A stretch of DNA of 64,000 bases. Origin: Lentzea californiensis. Its GTDB lineage: Bacteria > Actinomycetota > Actinomycetes > Mycobacteriales > Pseudonocardiaceae. Shown one piece after another: positions 34,324-42,146 of this stretch; the stretch's first letter is position 1; every line of letters starts with the position of its first letter. The DNA is taken from assembly GCF_024648825.1 (NCBI RefSeq), contig NZ_JANBBE010000004.1:248001-312000 (forward strand). Direction: 5' to 3'. The notes under the pieces were generated by a model that did no database searches, was not told the DNA's origin, and worked only from the letters and a program-made list of their open reading frames with translations. The position numbers and the translations under genes were made by a program.

Positions 34324-35826
34324 GTGAAGGCAACACGATCCGTCCTCATCGGCCTTGTGTCGGTGGCCGTGGCGTTGGCGGCAGGGCATCTCGTCGCGGG
34401 ACTGGTGAGTCCGCTGGCCTCGCCGTTCCTCGCGGTCGGCAACACCGCGATCGACCTGACCCCTCATCCGGTCAAGGACTTCGCGATCCGCACGTTCGGC
34501 GAGAACGACAAGCTGGTGCTGCTCGGTGGCATGGCGGTCGTGCTCGCGGGCCTCGGCGTGGTGGCGGGGTTGCTGTCGCGCCGCAGTCCGTGGCCCGGCA
34601 TCGCTGCCGCCGCGCTGCTCGGCCTCCTCGGCATCGCCGCGGTGCTGGCCAGGCCGACGACGACCGCGTGGTCGGTGCTCGCCCCGCTGGCGAGCCTGGT
34701 AGCCGGTGTCACCGCCTTCCGCTGGCTGTGGTCCCTGGCGGCGGCGCCCGCGGTCGCACCGGGGCGGCGCAGGTTCCTGCTGTCGACCGCGGCGGTCGCG
34801 GTGGGTGCCGGTGTCGCCGCGCTCGGCGGTCAGCTGCTCGCCGGCCGGGTGGACGTCGAGGCCTCCCGGCGTGCGATCAGGTTGCAGCCCAGGGAGACCG
34901 CGCCGGAGATCCCGTTCGACGCCGACTTCGCCCGTGAAGGCACACCGGAGTTCATCACGCCGAACTCGAAGTTCTACCGCGTCGACACGGCGCTGACCGT
35001 GCCCCGCCTGCGGGCCGAGGACTGGCGCATGCGGGTGCACGGCATGGTGGACAACGAAATGGTGCTCACCTACGACGACCTGCTGCGGCGTCCGATGGTG
35101 GAGAAGACGATCACGCTGGTGTGCGTGTCCAACGAGGTCGGCGGCCCGTACATCTCCACGTCGAACTTCATCGGCGTGGACCTGGCCGACCTGTTGCGGG
35201 AAGCAGGTGTGCGTCCCGGTGCCGACCAGCTCGCGACGCGCAGCGTGGACGGCTGGACGTGCGGCACCCCGGTCGACTCGATCATGGCGCCGGGTTCGAA
35301 CGCGATGCTGGCGCTGGGGATGAACGGCGAACCGTTGCCGATCGAGCGCGGCTTCCCGGTCCGCATGGTCGTGCCGGGTCTCTACGGCTACGTCTCGGCG
35401 ACGAAGTGGCTGGTGGACGCCGAACTCACCACCTTCGACGCGTTCGACGCGTACTGGGCGCAGCGCAAGTGGGGGAAGAAGGCCCCGGTCAAGACCATGT
35501 CCAGGGTCGACCGGCCGAAGTCCTTCGAGAGGGTGCCGGCGGGCAGGTTCGTCGCGGCGGGCATCGCCTGGGCCCAGCACACCGGCGTCGACCGCGTCGA
35601 GGTCAGGGTCGACGGAGGGCCCTGGCAGGAGGCGACCCTGAGCCGGGAGGTCAACGTCGACACGTGGCGGATGTGGCGCGTCGAGCTGGACCTGAAGGAG
35701 GGCAACCACACCGTGGAATGCCGTGCCACCGACCGGAAGGGCTACACCCAGACCAACGACCGCGCCGCCCCGATCCCGGACGGCGCGACCGGCTGGCACT
35801 CGATGGTCTTCACCTCGGTGGCGTGA
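34324..35826 (+). CDS. Membrane-anchored molybdopterin oxidoreductase, sulfite-oxidase/YedY type
   Basis: 500 residues from a leaderless GTG. The first 170 residues hold about five membrane segments (SVAVALAAGHLVAGLVSPLA, LLGGMAVVLAGLGVVAG, and others). The rest is an oxidoreductase molybdopterin domain: KFYRVDTALTVPRL, WRMRVHGMVDNEMVLTYDDL, and TLVCVSNEVGGPYIS with the Mo-ligand Cys, followed by a Mo-co dimerisation-like domain. It faces outside and may reduce or oxidise envelope methionine or sulfur compounds. It is linked to SigK by its promoter. Its last residues run into a fasciclin remnant, so its native C-terminus may have been replaced. Confidence 0.82.
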   Translation: MKATRSVLIGLVSVAVALAAGHLVAGLVSPLASPFLAVGNTAIDLTPHPVKDFAIRTFGENDKLVLLGGMAVVLAGLGVVAGLLSRRSPWPGIAAAALLGLLGIAAVLARPTTTAWSVLAPLASLVAGVTAFRWLWSLAAAPAVAPGRRRFLLSTAAVAVGAGVAALGGQLLAGRVDVEASRRAIRLQPRETAPEIPFDADFAREGTPEFITPNSKFYRVDTALTVPRLRAEDWRMRVHGMVDNEMVLTYDDLLRRPMVEKTITLVCVSNEVGGPYISTSNFIGVDLADLLREAGVRPGADQLATRSVDGWTCGTPVDSIMAPGSNAMLALGMNGEPLPIERGFPVRMVVPGLYGYVSATKWLVDAELTTFDAFDAYWAQRKWGKKAPVKTMSRVDRPKSFERVPAGRFVAAGIAWAQHTGVDRVEVRVDGGPWQEATLSREVNVDTWRMWRVELDLKEGNHTVECRATDRKGYTQTNDRAAPIPDGATGWHSMVFTSVA

Positions 35827-35879
35827 AGACCGCCAACGCCACCTCCTGTCTCATCGACTCGGTGCTGCTGACCGCCTGA
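35817..35879 (+). pseudogene. 3' remnant of a second fasciclin gene
   Basis: The plus frame reads [19 protein letters not shown] then stop, nearly the same as the end of the fasciclin gene at 33539-34192 ([19 protein letters not shown]). Twenty-seven bases are identical (34130-34156 and 35817-35843). The molybdoenzyme stop codon lies inside the remnant. A second fasciclin gene was evidently duplicated and mostly lost. Confidence 0.85.
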
Positions 35880-35903
35880 CATCTCCAGGAAGGCAGTACC
35901 GCG

Positions 35904-35944
35904 ACTCCGGGAACCGCGCTGTGCGTGCGGTTCCCGGAGTTTTT
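35904..35944 (+). terminator. Rho-independent terminator after molybdoenzyme
   Basis: Perfect 14-bp stem ACTCCGGGAACCGC (35904-35917) with GCGGTTCCCGGAGT (35927-35940), nine-base loop, then a T-run at 35940-35944. Confidence 0.88.
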
Positions 35945-36317
35945 ACGTCTGCCCAGGTGGTCACTCCATCAGGTGGATCGGGCGGTACGGCCGATCCAGC
36001 ACCCGTGCGTCGCACGGATGTAGGAGGCGCGGATCCGCCAGATGCGGTTCAGCCGGCTCGGGACGGCGCCACGCACGTCCCTGTGCGTCCGCGGTTCGAA
36101 CCGGATGCACAGGGACGTTCCCGCAACGGCGATCACTGCGCGTTGACATGTAGTGCGCGATCTTGTGTCGCAAAGTAGTCGTAAATCGATGTTTCGAATT
36201 AATTGATGTCTTTGAGCTGCGACAACTGAATTGCTTCCACTTTCGAGTGAACCGGTGTCCGTGGGGTGTCGAATATCCGGATGTACAGGTGCTGATTCGT
36301 CGAAAGGGGGTGATTAC
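35945..36317. other. Intergenic stretch with nested inverted repeat and AT-rich leader
   Basis: No convincing gene. A minus-strand reading frame of 63 codons (ATG near 36152 to TGA at 35961) exists but has no recognisable family. An 11-bp inverted repeat lies at 36076-36117. From about 36120 the sequence becomes AT-richer and leads to the secreted-protein gene at 36318, whose ribosome-binding site AAAGGGGG is at 36303-36310. Confidence 0.6.
36076..36117. repeat. Nested inverted repeat
   Basis: Outer arms CGTCCCTGTGC (36076-36086) and GCACAGGGACG (36107-36117) are exact complements and enclose the perfect palindrome CGGTTCGAACCG (36092-36103). No T-run follows. It is too far from either gene to be an obvious terminator or operator. 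Confidence 0.7.
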
Positions 36318-37046
36318 ATGAAGTCGACATGCTCCACAACTCTGCGGCGGACGCTCGGTGTGGCCGGGTTCCTGATCGGATTCGGTCTCCTGTCCGCCGG
36401 AGTGGCGAGCGCCGACGAGGGTGACCCGCCCGGCCTGCTGGACGGGGTCGCCACTCTCGTCGCTCCCGTGACCGACGCGCTCGCGCCGGTGACCGAACCG
36501 GTGCTGGCGCCGCTGGCACCCACCGTGGACACCGTCGTGCAGACCCTGGGTCCGGTGTTGGAGCCACTCCAACCCGTGACGGCGCCGGTGCTCGCCCCTG
36601 TGGCGCGCACGGTGCAGGACGTGCCGTTGGTGCCACAGATCGTGGAACCGCTGGTGGTGCAGCCGTCTGATCAGGCTGAAGTGCCGCCGCCGGTCGCCGC
36701 ACAACCCGTGCCGGAAACACCGCGGGCACCGGCCGTCGTGCCGGAAGCCCACACCGCGGCACTACCCGGCTGGATCGCTGCGGCGACCACGTCGCGGCAG
36801 CAGAAGATGTACGCACCTGACCTGGCGCCACCCGTCGAGGCGCCCCAGAGGCAGTCGCCTGACGTGCCGTTCGCCCTACCCGGCACGACAGGACAGGTGT
36901 CGTCGAACGGATCGGCGAGCCAGACCGTGTCGGACCTCCCAGCGGGATCGGGAGTTCGCCCGCACGGCGAGTCGCTCGCTGTGAACCGGGACCACCAGGT
37001 CCACGGGTCGTGGTGTTACTACTACGGCCGAAATCATCCCAGTTGA
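36318..37046 (+). CDS. Secreted Pro/Ala/Val-rich protein
   Basis: 242 residues with a signal peptide (LGVAGFLIGFGLLSAGVASA, cleavage before DEGDPPGLLDGV). The mature part is low complexity: repeated APVT, VLAPLAPT, VLEPLQPVTAP and similar Pro-Val-Leu units up to about residue 120, then a Pro-rich region, and a C-terminal segment with SWCYYYGRN. No enzymatic domain is visible. The sequence after cleavage (DxGxxxGLLxGV) resembles that of the next gene's product, so the two may be a pair of cell-surface or sporulation-coat proteins. Function unknown. Confidence 0.7.
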   Translation: MKSTCSTTLRRTLGVAGFLIGFGLLSAGVASADEGDPPGLLDGVATLVAPVTDALAPVTEPVLAPLAPTVDTVVQTLGPVLEPLQPVTAPVLAPVARTVQDVPLVPQIVEPLVVQPSDQAEVPPPVAAQPVPETPRAPAVVPEAHTAALPGWIAAATTSRQQKMYAPDLAPPVEAPQRQSPDVPFALPGTTGQVSSNGSASQTVSDLPAGSGVRPHGESLAVNRDHQVHGSWCYYYGRNHPS

Positions 37047-37105
37047 CCAGTCCTGCCAACCAAGCCGACCAGATCACCAAGCTTGATTGACGGGAAGGTT
37101 CGACA

Positions 37106-38674
37106 ATGCACAACTCTGTGCGACGCGGCTTGCTGGCCGCAGCGTTCTCGGGAGGATTCCTCCTGTTCGGAACGGCGATGGCAAGCGCTGACACCGGAGG
37201 CAACGGTCTCCTCGGCGGCGTCGGTGACGTCGTGAACTCGGTCGTGAACGGTGGCAACGGCGGGAATTCGGGCAATGGCGGCAACGCCACCAGCTCGAAC
37301 AACGCCACGTCCGGCAACTCGGGCGATTCCGGGAACTCCGGCGCCACCGGCGGCAACACCGCCTACGGCGTGTGCGTGCTGGCCGAGTGCCACACGAACG
37401 TCAGCTCGGGCGACTCGGGTGACACCGGTGCCACGGGTGCGACCGGGAACGCTTCCAATCACAGCAACACCGTGGGCGGGAAGTCTGGTCCGGCCGGCAA
37501 CGGCGGCGACGCCACCGCGGCTGGTCGTGCGCAGAACGCCGGCGCGACCGCGGGCAACGGTGGCAAGTCGGGCAACGGCGGCAACGCCACGAGCTCGAAC
37601 ACCGCGCGGTCGGGCGACTCCGGTGACTCGGGCGACTCGGGCGACTCGGGTGACACCGGCGGCAACAGCGCCTACGGCGTCTGCTTGCTGGCGAAGTGCC
37701 ACACGAACGTCAGCTCGGGCGACTCGGGTGACACCGGTGCCACGGGTGCGACCGGAGACGCTTCCAACCACAGCAACACCGTGGGCGGGAACTCCGGCCC
37801 CGCCGGTGACGGCGGCGACGCGGCGGTCATGACCAAGGACCAGAAGTGGGGCCACCACGACAAGTGGAGCAACCACGGCAAGTCCGGTTCGGCCGAGGCC
37901 ACCGCGGGCAACGGCGGCAACTCGGGCAACGGTGGCAACGCCACCAGCTCGAACAACGCCACGACCGGTGACTCGGGCGACACCGGGAACTCGGGCGACA
38001 CCGGCGGCAACAAGGCCGTCGTCCGCACCACCGGCTCCGAGCGCGGCCACGGCTGGTCCTGGAACAGCACCAAGTCCTGGACCAACGTGACGTCGGGCGA
38101 CTCCGGTGACACGGGTGCCACCGGCGCGACCGGTGACGCGGGCAACCACAGCGTCACCAAGGGCGGCAACTCCGGCCCGGCCGGTGACGGCGGCGACGCC
38201 TGGGCAGTGACCGAGCAGGGCAAGTCCTGGAACCACGGCAAGTGGAACAACCACGGCAAGTCCGGCTCCACTGAGGCCACCGCGGGCAACGGCGGCAACT
38301 CGGGCAACGGTGGCAACGCCACCAGCTCGAACAACGCCACGTCCGGCAACTCGGGCGATTCCGGGAACTCCGGCGACACCGGCGGCGACACGGCAGTGGT
38401 GAAGACCGAGAACAAGCACCAGAAGTGGTCCGGCCACCGCGGCGACAACTGCCACGGCTGGAAGCACCACAACGGCTGGAAGCACGACTGGAAGAACCAC
38501 GGCACCAAGTCCTGGACCGAGGTCACCTCGGGCAACTCCGGTGACACCGGCGCCACCGGTCCGACCGGCGACGCGTCCAACCACAGCACCACGGTCGGTG
38601 GCCACTCCGGTCCCGCGGGCGACGGCGGCGACGCCGAGTCCCGGACCCACGGGAAGCACTCCGCGAAGGTGTGA
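37106..38674 (+). CDS. Secreted four-module GNGGN/collagen-like repeat protein
   Basis: 522 residues. A signal peptide ends ASA at residue 28. The mature protein has four modules (about 49-139, 147-239, 265-365, 391-510). Each has an A block (AGNGGNSGNGGNATSSNNAT, then GDSGNSGDTGG), a variable linker and a B block (SSGDSGDTGATGATGDASN, then HSNTVGGNSGPAGDGGDA). Linkers 1 and 2 carry a Cys pair in YGVCVLAECHTN / YGVCLLAKCHTN; linkers 3 and 4 are Trp/His/Lys-rich (HHDKWSNHGK, HGWKHHNGWKHDWKNHG). The GDSGDTGATGATG parts follow a collagen-like Gly-x-y period. No catalytic domain. It is probably a cell-surface or matrix protein. Confidence 0.75.
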   Translation: MHNSVRRGLLAAAFSGGFLLFGTAMASADTGGNGLLGGVGDVVNSVVNGGNGGNSGNGGNATSSNNATSGNSGDSGNSGATGGNTAYGVCVLAECHTNVSSGDSGDTGATGATGNASNHSNTVGGKSGPAGNGGDATAAGRAQNAGATAGNGGKSGNGGNATSSNTARSGDSGDSGDSGDSGDTGGNSAYGVCLLAKCHTNVSSGDSGDTGATGATGDASNHSNTVGGNSGPAGDGGDAAVMTKDQKWGHHDKWSNHGKSGSAEATAGNGGNSGNGGNATSSNNATTGDSGDTGNSGDTGGNKAVVRTTGSERGHGWSWNSTKSWTNVTSGDSGDTGATGATGDAGNHSVTKGGNSGPAGDGGDAWAVTEQGKSWNHGKWNNHGKSGSTEATAGNGGNSGNGGNATSSNNATSGNSGDSGNSGDTGGDTAVVKTENKHQKWSGHRGDNCHGWKHHNGWKHDWKNHGTKSWTEVTSGNSGDTGATGPTGDASNHSTTVGGHSGPAGDGGDAESRTHGKHSAKV

Positions 38675-38693
38675 CCACCAGGTGATCACAGGG

Positions 38694-38717
38694 CGGGGCC
38701 GGCATCTGCCGGTCCCG
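38694..38717 (+). terminator. Terminator hairpin after repeat-protein gene
   Basis: Stem CGGGGCCGGCA (38694-38704) with TGCCGGTCCCG (38707-38717), one G-T wobble, very short loop, followed by CTCTTC. It lies 20 bases after the stop. Confidence 0.6.
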
Positions 38718-38800
38718 CTCTTCGCTGTCCGGCGATGTGTCTTCTTCCGCCGGTGGGGTAGCCGAGAAGAGGAGAACTCGATACCGGACGAGGAGGAACC

Positions 38801-39034
38801 GTGTCGATCAACGCCGACGCCCAGACGGTGACGGGTACGAAGGACAAGGACTACAACATCATCTGGTTCGTGGAGGCCTGCCTGAGCAACGCTCTGCGGC
38901 TGGAGACCTACGTCCAGGACGCGGAGAGCGCGGGCGACTCGGACCTGGCGGAGTTCTTCCGCCGCGCGCAGGGCGAAAGCCGCAAGGGCGCCGAGCAGGG
39001 CAAGGAACTGCTCGCACAGCGACTCGGCAAGTAG
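38801..39034 (+). CDS. Small conserved actinobacterial protein
   Basis: 77 residues from GTG 38801, nine bases after a strong AGGAGG. It is helical and acidic: YNIIWFVEACLSNALRLETY, then DAESAGDSDLAEFFRRAQGE, and ends with a basic helix KGAEQGKELLAQRLGK. Proteins like this are common and often short in actinomycetes, but I know of no assigned function. The neighbouring STAS and GAF-ANTAR genes suggest a stress-response setting. Confidence 0.7.
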   Translation: MSINADAQTVTGTKDKDYNIIWFVEACLSNALRLETYVQDAESAGDSDLAEFFRRAQGESRKGAEQGKELLAQRLGK

Positions 39035-39045
39035 TGCTCAGGGCC

Positions 39046-39072
39046 GGGCGGCGAGCGAGCAGCTCGCCGTCC
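39046..39072. terminator. Hairpin between convergent genes
   Basis: Arms CGGCGAGC (39049-39056) and GCTCGCCG (39062-39069) with a five-base loop and extended G/C pairing on both sides. It sits between the stops of the 77-residue gene and the STAS gene and could end both transcripts. Confidence 0.5.
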
Positions 39073-39101
39073 GAGCGGAGTGTCAAGTCCGATGTGGACT
39101 G

Positions 39102-39461
39102 TCAGGCCGACCTCGCCAGTGCCTCCCCGAGCGTCGGGTGGACGCGGAACACGGTGTCCATGCCGGAGAAGTGGAAAGTCCTGAGCACCGCGGCCCGGTC
39201 GGCCACCACGCGCAGGTCCTCCGCGCACCGATGAGCGTCCAGCAGGGCGCCGATGCCGGAGGAGTCGAAGAAGGTCACCTCGCGCAGGTCGACGACCAGT
39301 ACGACGGGCGACTGCGACAGCTGGGTCGTCAGTTCCGCGCGCAGGAGCGGTGCGGTGACGATGTCGACCTCACCCGCGACGGCGACGATCGGAACGCCGT
39401 CCTGCCGTGAGCCGCGCACCGAGCAAATGGGCGTTCCAAGGTCAAGTTCTTCCTCCAGCAC
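39102..39461 (-). CDS. STAS-domain anti-anti-sigma factor
   Basis: 119 residues from GTG 39461, five bases after GGAG. The STAS core is clear: PIVAVAGEVDIVTAPLLRAEL, then VVLVVDLREVTFFDSSGIGA (with the phosphorylatable Ser pair), and LLDAHRCAEDLRVVADRAAV. It should bind an anti-sigma kinase when unphosphorylated, as SpoIIAA/RsbV does. No kinase or sigma gene is adjacent. It is divergent from the GAF-ANTAR genes, which suggests a shared sensing theme. Confidence 0.88.
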   Translation of the reverse strand: MLEEELDLGTPICSVRGSRQDGVPIVAVAGEVDIVTAPLLRAELTTQLSQSPVVLVVDLREVTFFDSSGIGALLDAHRCAEDLRVVADRAAVLRTFHFSGMDTVFRVHPTLGEALARSA

Positions 39462-39702
39462 GGTGACTCCACTCTGTGGTGGTGGGACGTTCACCGAGCT
39501 GCTGGCTGAACTCGACGGGCGGACTGCGGAACCTCCCTCCACGGTAAGCCTTGGTGGCACGGTCCACAACGCGAAGTCACAGGTTGCGCCCCAGCGGCCG
39601 GCGCAGGAATCGCCTACCGTGGGCCGGGGGTTCAGAAAGCAGCACCCGGTCAACCCCGCTGCCGTCATCGGTGTCCGCCGGATGGGAAGGAGACGATCCG
39701 AG

Positions 39703-40539
39703 GTGCCGCAGATTCCGCCCAGTGCCGAGGACTGGAACGTCGACCGGTCCAGGTTCGCGACCGATGCCGAGAAGGCGATCGCGTCCGGCCAGACGCCCAC
39801 GCGCGACCACGGGGCGCCGCTCGGGCCGCTGGCCCAGCAGTTCGCCACCCTGACCTATTCGCTGCTCGACGCCACCACGGCGGGGGAGGTGCTGCAGCAG
39901 ATCGTCCAGGCCGCGGTGCGGGTCGTGCCCGGCGCGGACATGGTCAGCGTCACCCTGCGGTCACGGGACGGGAAGTTCCACACGCCGGTGGAGACCGACC
40001 GGATCGCGACCGAGCTCGACCAGCTGCAGTACGAGCTGCGGGAAGGCCCCTGCCTCGACGTCGCGGATCCGGCAGGCCCCGCCGTCGCGGAAGCGCCCGA
40101 CCTGGCCGCCACGTCGTCCTGGCCCCGGTTCGGCCCGGAGGCCGCCGAACGGGGCATGGGCGCGGTGCTGTCCACGGCGCTACTGCCCGAGATCGAGTCG
40201 CCCCGGCTGTCCGGCGCGCTGAACGTCTACTCCCGCCGGAGCCACGGCCTCGGCGAGACGGATCACGCGGTCTCGTTGCTGCTGGCCACGCACGCTTCCC
40301 TGGCGCTCGCACACACCGAGGCCGTCGACATCGCCACCCTGCAGGCCGAACAGCTGCGCCGCGCGATCGACTCACGCGACGTCATCGGTCAGGCCAAGGG
40401 AATTCTCATGGCGCGCCGCGGCCTGAGCGCCGACGACGCGTTCGACCTGCTGCGCCGCTCCTCGCAGCACCTCAACGTCAAGCTCGTCCAGCTCGCCGAG
40501 ACCATCGCCGGCCGTCACGGCGAGCTGGATCTGCCCTGA
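39703..40539 (+). CDS. GAF-ANTAR regulator 1
   Basis: 278 residues from GTG 39703, ten bases after AAGGAG; ATG 39682 is in frame without a ribosome-binding site. The GAF domain covers about 55-190 (MVSVTLRSRDGKFHTPVETD, QYELREGPCLDVA). The C-terminal ANTAR domain has AIDSRDVIGQAKGILMARRG and AFDLLRRSSQHLNVKLVQLA. ANTAR proteins bind paired RNA hairpins and prevent transcription termination. The GAF part probably senses a ligand or redox state. Confidence 0.9.
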   Translation: MPQIPPSAEDWNVDRSRFATDAEKAIASGQTPTRDHGAPLGPLAQQFATLTYSLLDATTAGEVLQQIVQAAVRVVPGADMVSVTLRSRDGKFHTPVETDRIATELDQLQYELREGPCLDVADPAGPAVAEAPDLAATSSWPRFGPEAAERGMGAVLSTALLPEIESPRLSGALNVYSRRSHGLGETDHAVSLLLATHASLALAHTEAVDIATLQAEQLRRAIDSRDVIGQAKGILMARRGLSADDAFDLLRRSSQHLNVKLVQLAETIAGRHGELDLP

Positions 40540-40622
40540 CCCCTTGACCTGGTGAGGTGCGCGAAGGGGAAGGGGTTCGTAGGCTGGGGTTCGACGGATG
40601 ACCGTCGGCCACAGGAAAGCTC

Positions 40623-41327
40623 TTGAACGGGCAACGCCGAGACCGGCTCATAGCGCAGGTGCTCGAGTGCAGGACGACGTCAGGGCGTGCGGAATTAGGG
40701 CATGCCCTCAGCGCCGTGTGCGTACGTGCGTTACCGGACATCGACGGCGCCGCACTGGTCTTCTACAGCGACCTCCGTGCTCAGGAACTGGTCGGCGCCA
40801 GTGACCCGTGGGCGGCGGGCATCGAGGAAGCGCAGTACACCGTGGGCGAGGGGCCGGGCTTCGCGGCGGTCGCGGCCCACGGCCCGGTGCTGGTCCCCGA
40901 CCTCAGCCTCGACGAGGTGCGGTGGCCGCTGTTCGCCGGGACCGCACGGGGTGCCGGCCTCGCGGCCGCGTTCTTCTTCCCGCTGCAGATCGGCGCGATG
41001 CTGCTCGGCACGCTGGGGCTCTACCGCCGACGGCCCGGCGTGCTGCCCGCGGAGTTCGTCTTCGAGGCGGCACTGCTCGCCGATCTGATCTCGCACAAGC
41101 TGCTCCTGCACAACGAGCAGATGGCGAGCGAGGAACGGATCTGGCTGGAGACGTCGTACCAGGACGTCAACATGGCGACCGGAATGCTGGCCGTCCTGCT
41201 GCGGATCAGCCTGGAGGACGCGTTCCTGCGGTTGCGCGCGCATGCCTTCGCCGCGGGCAGGTCGGTCGTGGACGTGGCAGGGGACGTGCTGGCCCGGCGC
41301 CTTCCTCTCGACCGGCTGACCGACTGA
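40623..41327 (+). CDS. GAF-ANTAR regulator 2
   Basis: 234 residues from TTG 40623, downstream of AGGAAAG. GAF region: AALVFYSDLRAQELVGASDP, YTVGEGPGFAAVAAHGPVLV. The C-terminal ANTAR-like segment QDVNMATGMLAVLLRISLED and AFLRLRAHAFAAGRSVVDVA is recognisable but departs from the typical motif. It is the second of three tandem relatives. Confidence 0.8.
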   Translation: MNGQRRDRLIAQVLECRTTSGRAELGHALSAVCVRALPDIDGAALVFYSDLRAQELVGASDPWAAGIEEAQYTVGEGPGFAAVAAHGPVLVPDLSLDEVRWPLFAGTARGAGLAAAFFFPLQIGAMLLGTLGLYRRRPGVLPAEFVFEAALLADLISHKLLLHNEQMASEERIWLETSYQDVNMATGMLAVLLRISLEDAFLRLRAHAFAAGRSVVDVAGDVLARRLPLDRLTD

Positions 41328-41415
41328 CGGCGTGGGTGTTCTGTCCGAAGTGGACGCTGCGGTGTTCGTGTCGCGTGGCTGCGCACTGAGCCATGGCGGG
41401 TCGTACGCTGCGGGA

Positions 41416-42141
41416 GTGCCCGAGGTCCAGGAACAGATCGCCGTCACGTTGAGCGAGCTCACGGCGAGCCTGGTCGGCTGTCACGACGCCGAGTCGGTCC
41501 TGCGCCTGGTCACCGCCGCGTGCGAGAACCTGCTGTCGGCGTCGGCGATCGGGATGCTGCTGGCCGATCCGCGGGGTGGGCTGAGCGTCGTGTCGGCCTC
41601 CGACGAACAGGCCCGGTTCCTCGAACTGCTGCAGAGCCAGATCGACGAAGGCCCGTGCGTGGACTGCGTGAGTGACGACGCGACGATCGCTTGCCCGGAC
41701 CTGGAAGAAGCCTCTGGCCGCTGGCCGGCTTTTGCCCCTGCCGCGCTCGACGCAGGTTTGCGCGCGGTGCACGCCGTGCCGATGCGCCTTGCCGGAGCTG
41801 CGGTCGGCGGCCTCAACATGTTCTACGCGGCCGTCACCCCGTGGGGGGAGTGGCAGCAGCGACTCGGGCAGGTGCTGGCCGACCTGGCGGTGCTGGGCCT
41901 GTCACAGGACGACGACCCGGCACGCACGCAACGCCTCGCCGAGCAGACGCTGACGACGCTCAACGACCGCGTGGTGCTCGCGCACGCCGTCGGCATGGTC
42001 GCCGGGGCCCTCGACACCGGCACGGACGAAGCCCGCCGCCTCATCTTCGGCTACGCCACCAGCAATCAGGCGCCGGTCCGCGACATCGCCCGCCGGCTCA
42101 CCGTCGGCGACCTCGACGCGGCCGTGTTGCGAGGACGCTGA
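41416..42141 (+). CDS. GAF-ANTAR regulator 3
   Basis: 241 residues. GAF region: ESVLRLVTAACENLLSASAI, QSQIDEGPCVDCVSDDATIA. The C-terminal ANTAR-like part is LNDRVVLAHAVGMVAGALDT followed by EARRLIFGYATSNQAPVRDI. GTG 41416 lacks a clear ribosome-binding site; GTG 41332 is an alternative that would add 28 residues without family support. Convergent with the desaturase gene, five bases between stops. Confidence 0.8.
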   Translation: MPEVQEQIAVTLSELTASLVGCHDAESVLRLVTAACENLLSASAIGMLLADPRGGLSVVSASDEQARFLELLQSQIDEGPCVDCVSDDATIACPDLEEASGRWPAFAPAALDAGLRAVHAVPMRLAGAAVGGLNMFYAAVTPWGEWQQRLGQVLADLAVLGLSQDDDPARTQRLAEQTLTTLNDRVVLAHAVGMVAGALDTGTDEARRLIFGYATSNQAPVRDIARRLTVGDLDAAVLRGR

Positions 42142-42146
42142 GCCGG

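Noticed and set aside
34255..35799. Open frame of over 500 codons opposite the molybdoenzyme
   Set aside because: His/Arg-rich shadow; the plus strand has membrane segments, a Mo-ligand motif and a promoter.
35961..36152. Minus-strand 63-codon frame as a gene
   Set aside because: No ribosome-binding site or family, and it lies over an inverted repeat.
37106..38674. Regularly spaced short DNA repeats that could suggest a CRISPR array
   Set aside because: They are in frame, code for a signal peptide and Gly/Asn repeats, differ in length and lack unique spacers.
37034..38689. Minus-strand Val/Ala/Gly-rich frame opposite the repeat protein, like a PE-PGRS protein
   Set aside because: It mirrors the repeat structure of the plus-strand gene, which has a signal peptide; no ribosome-binding site on the minus strand.
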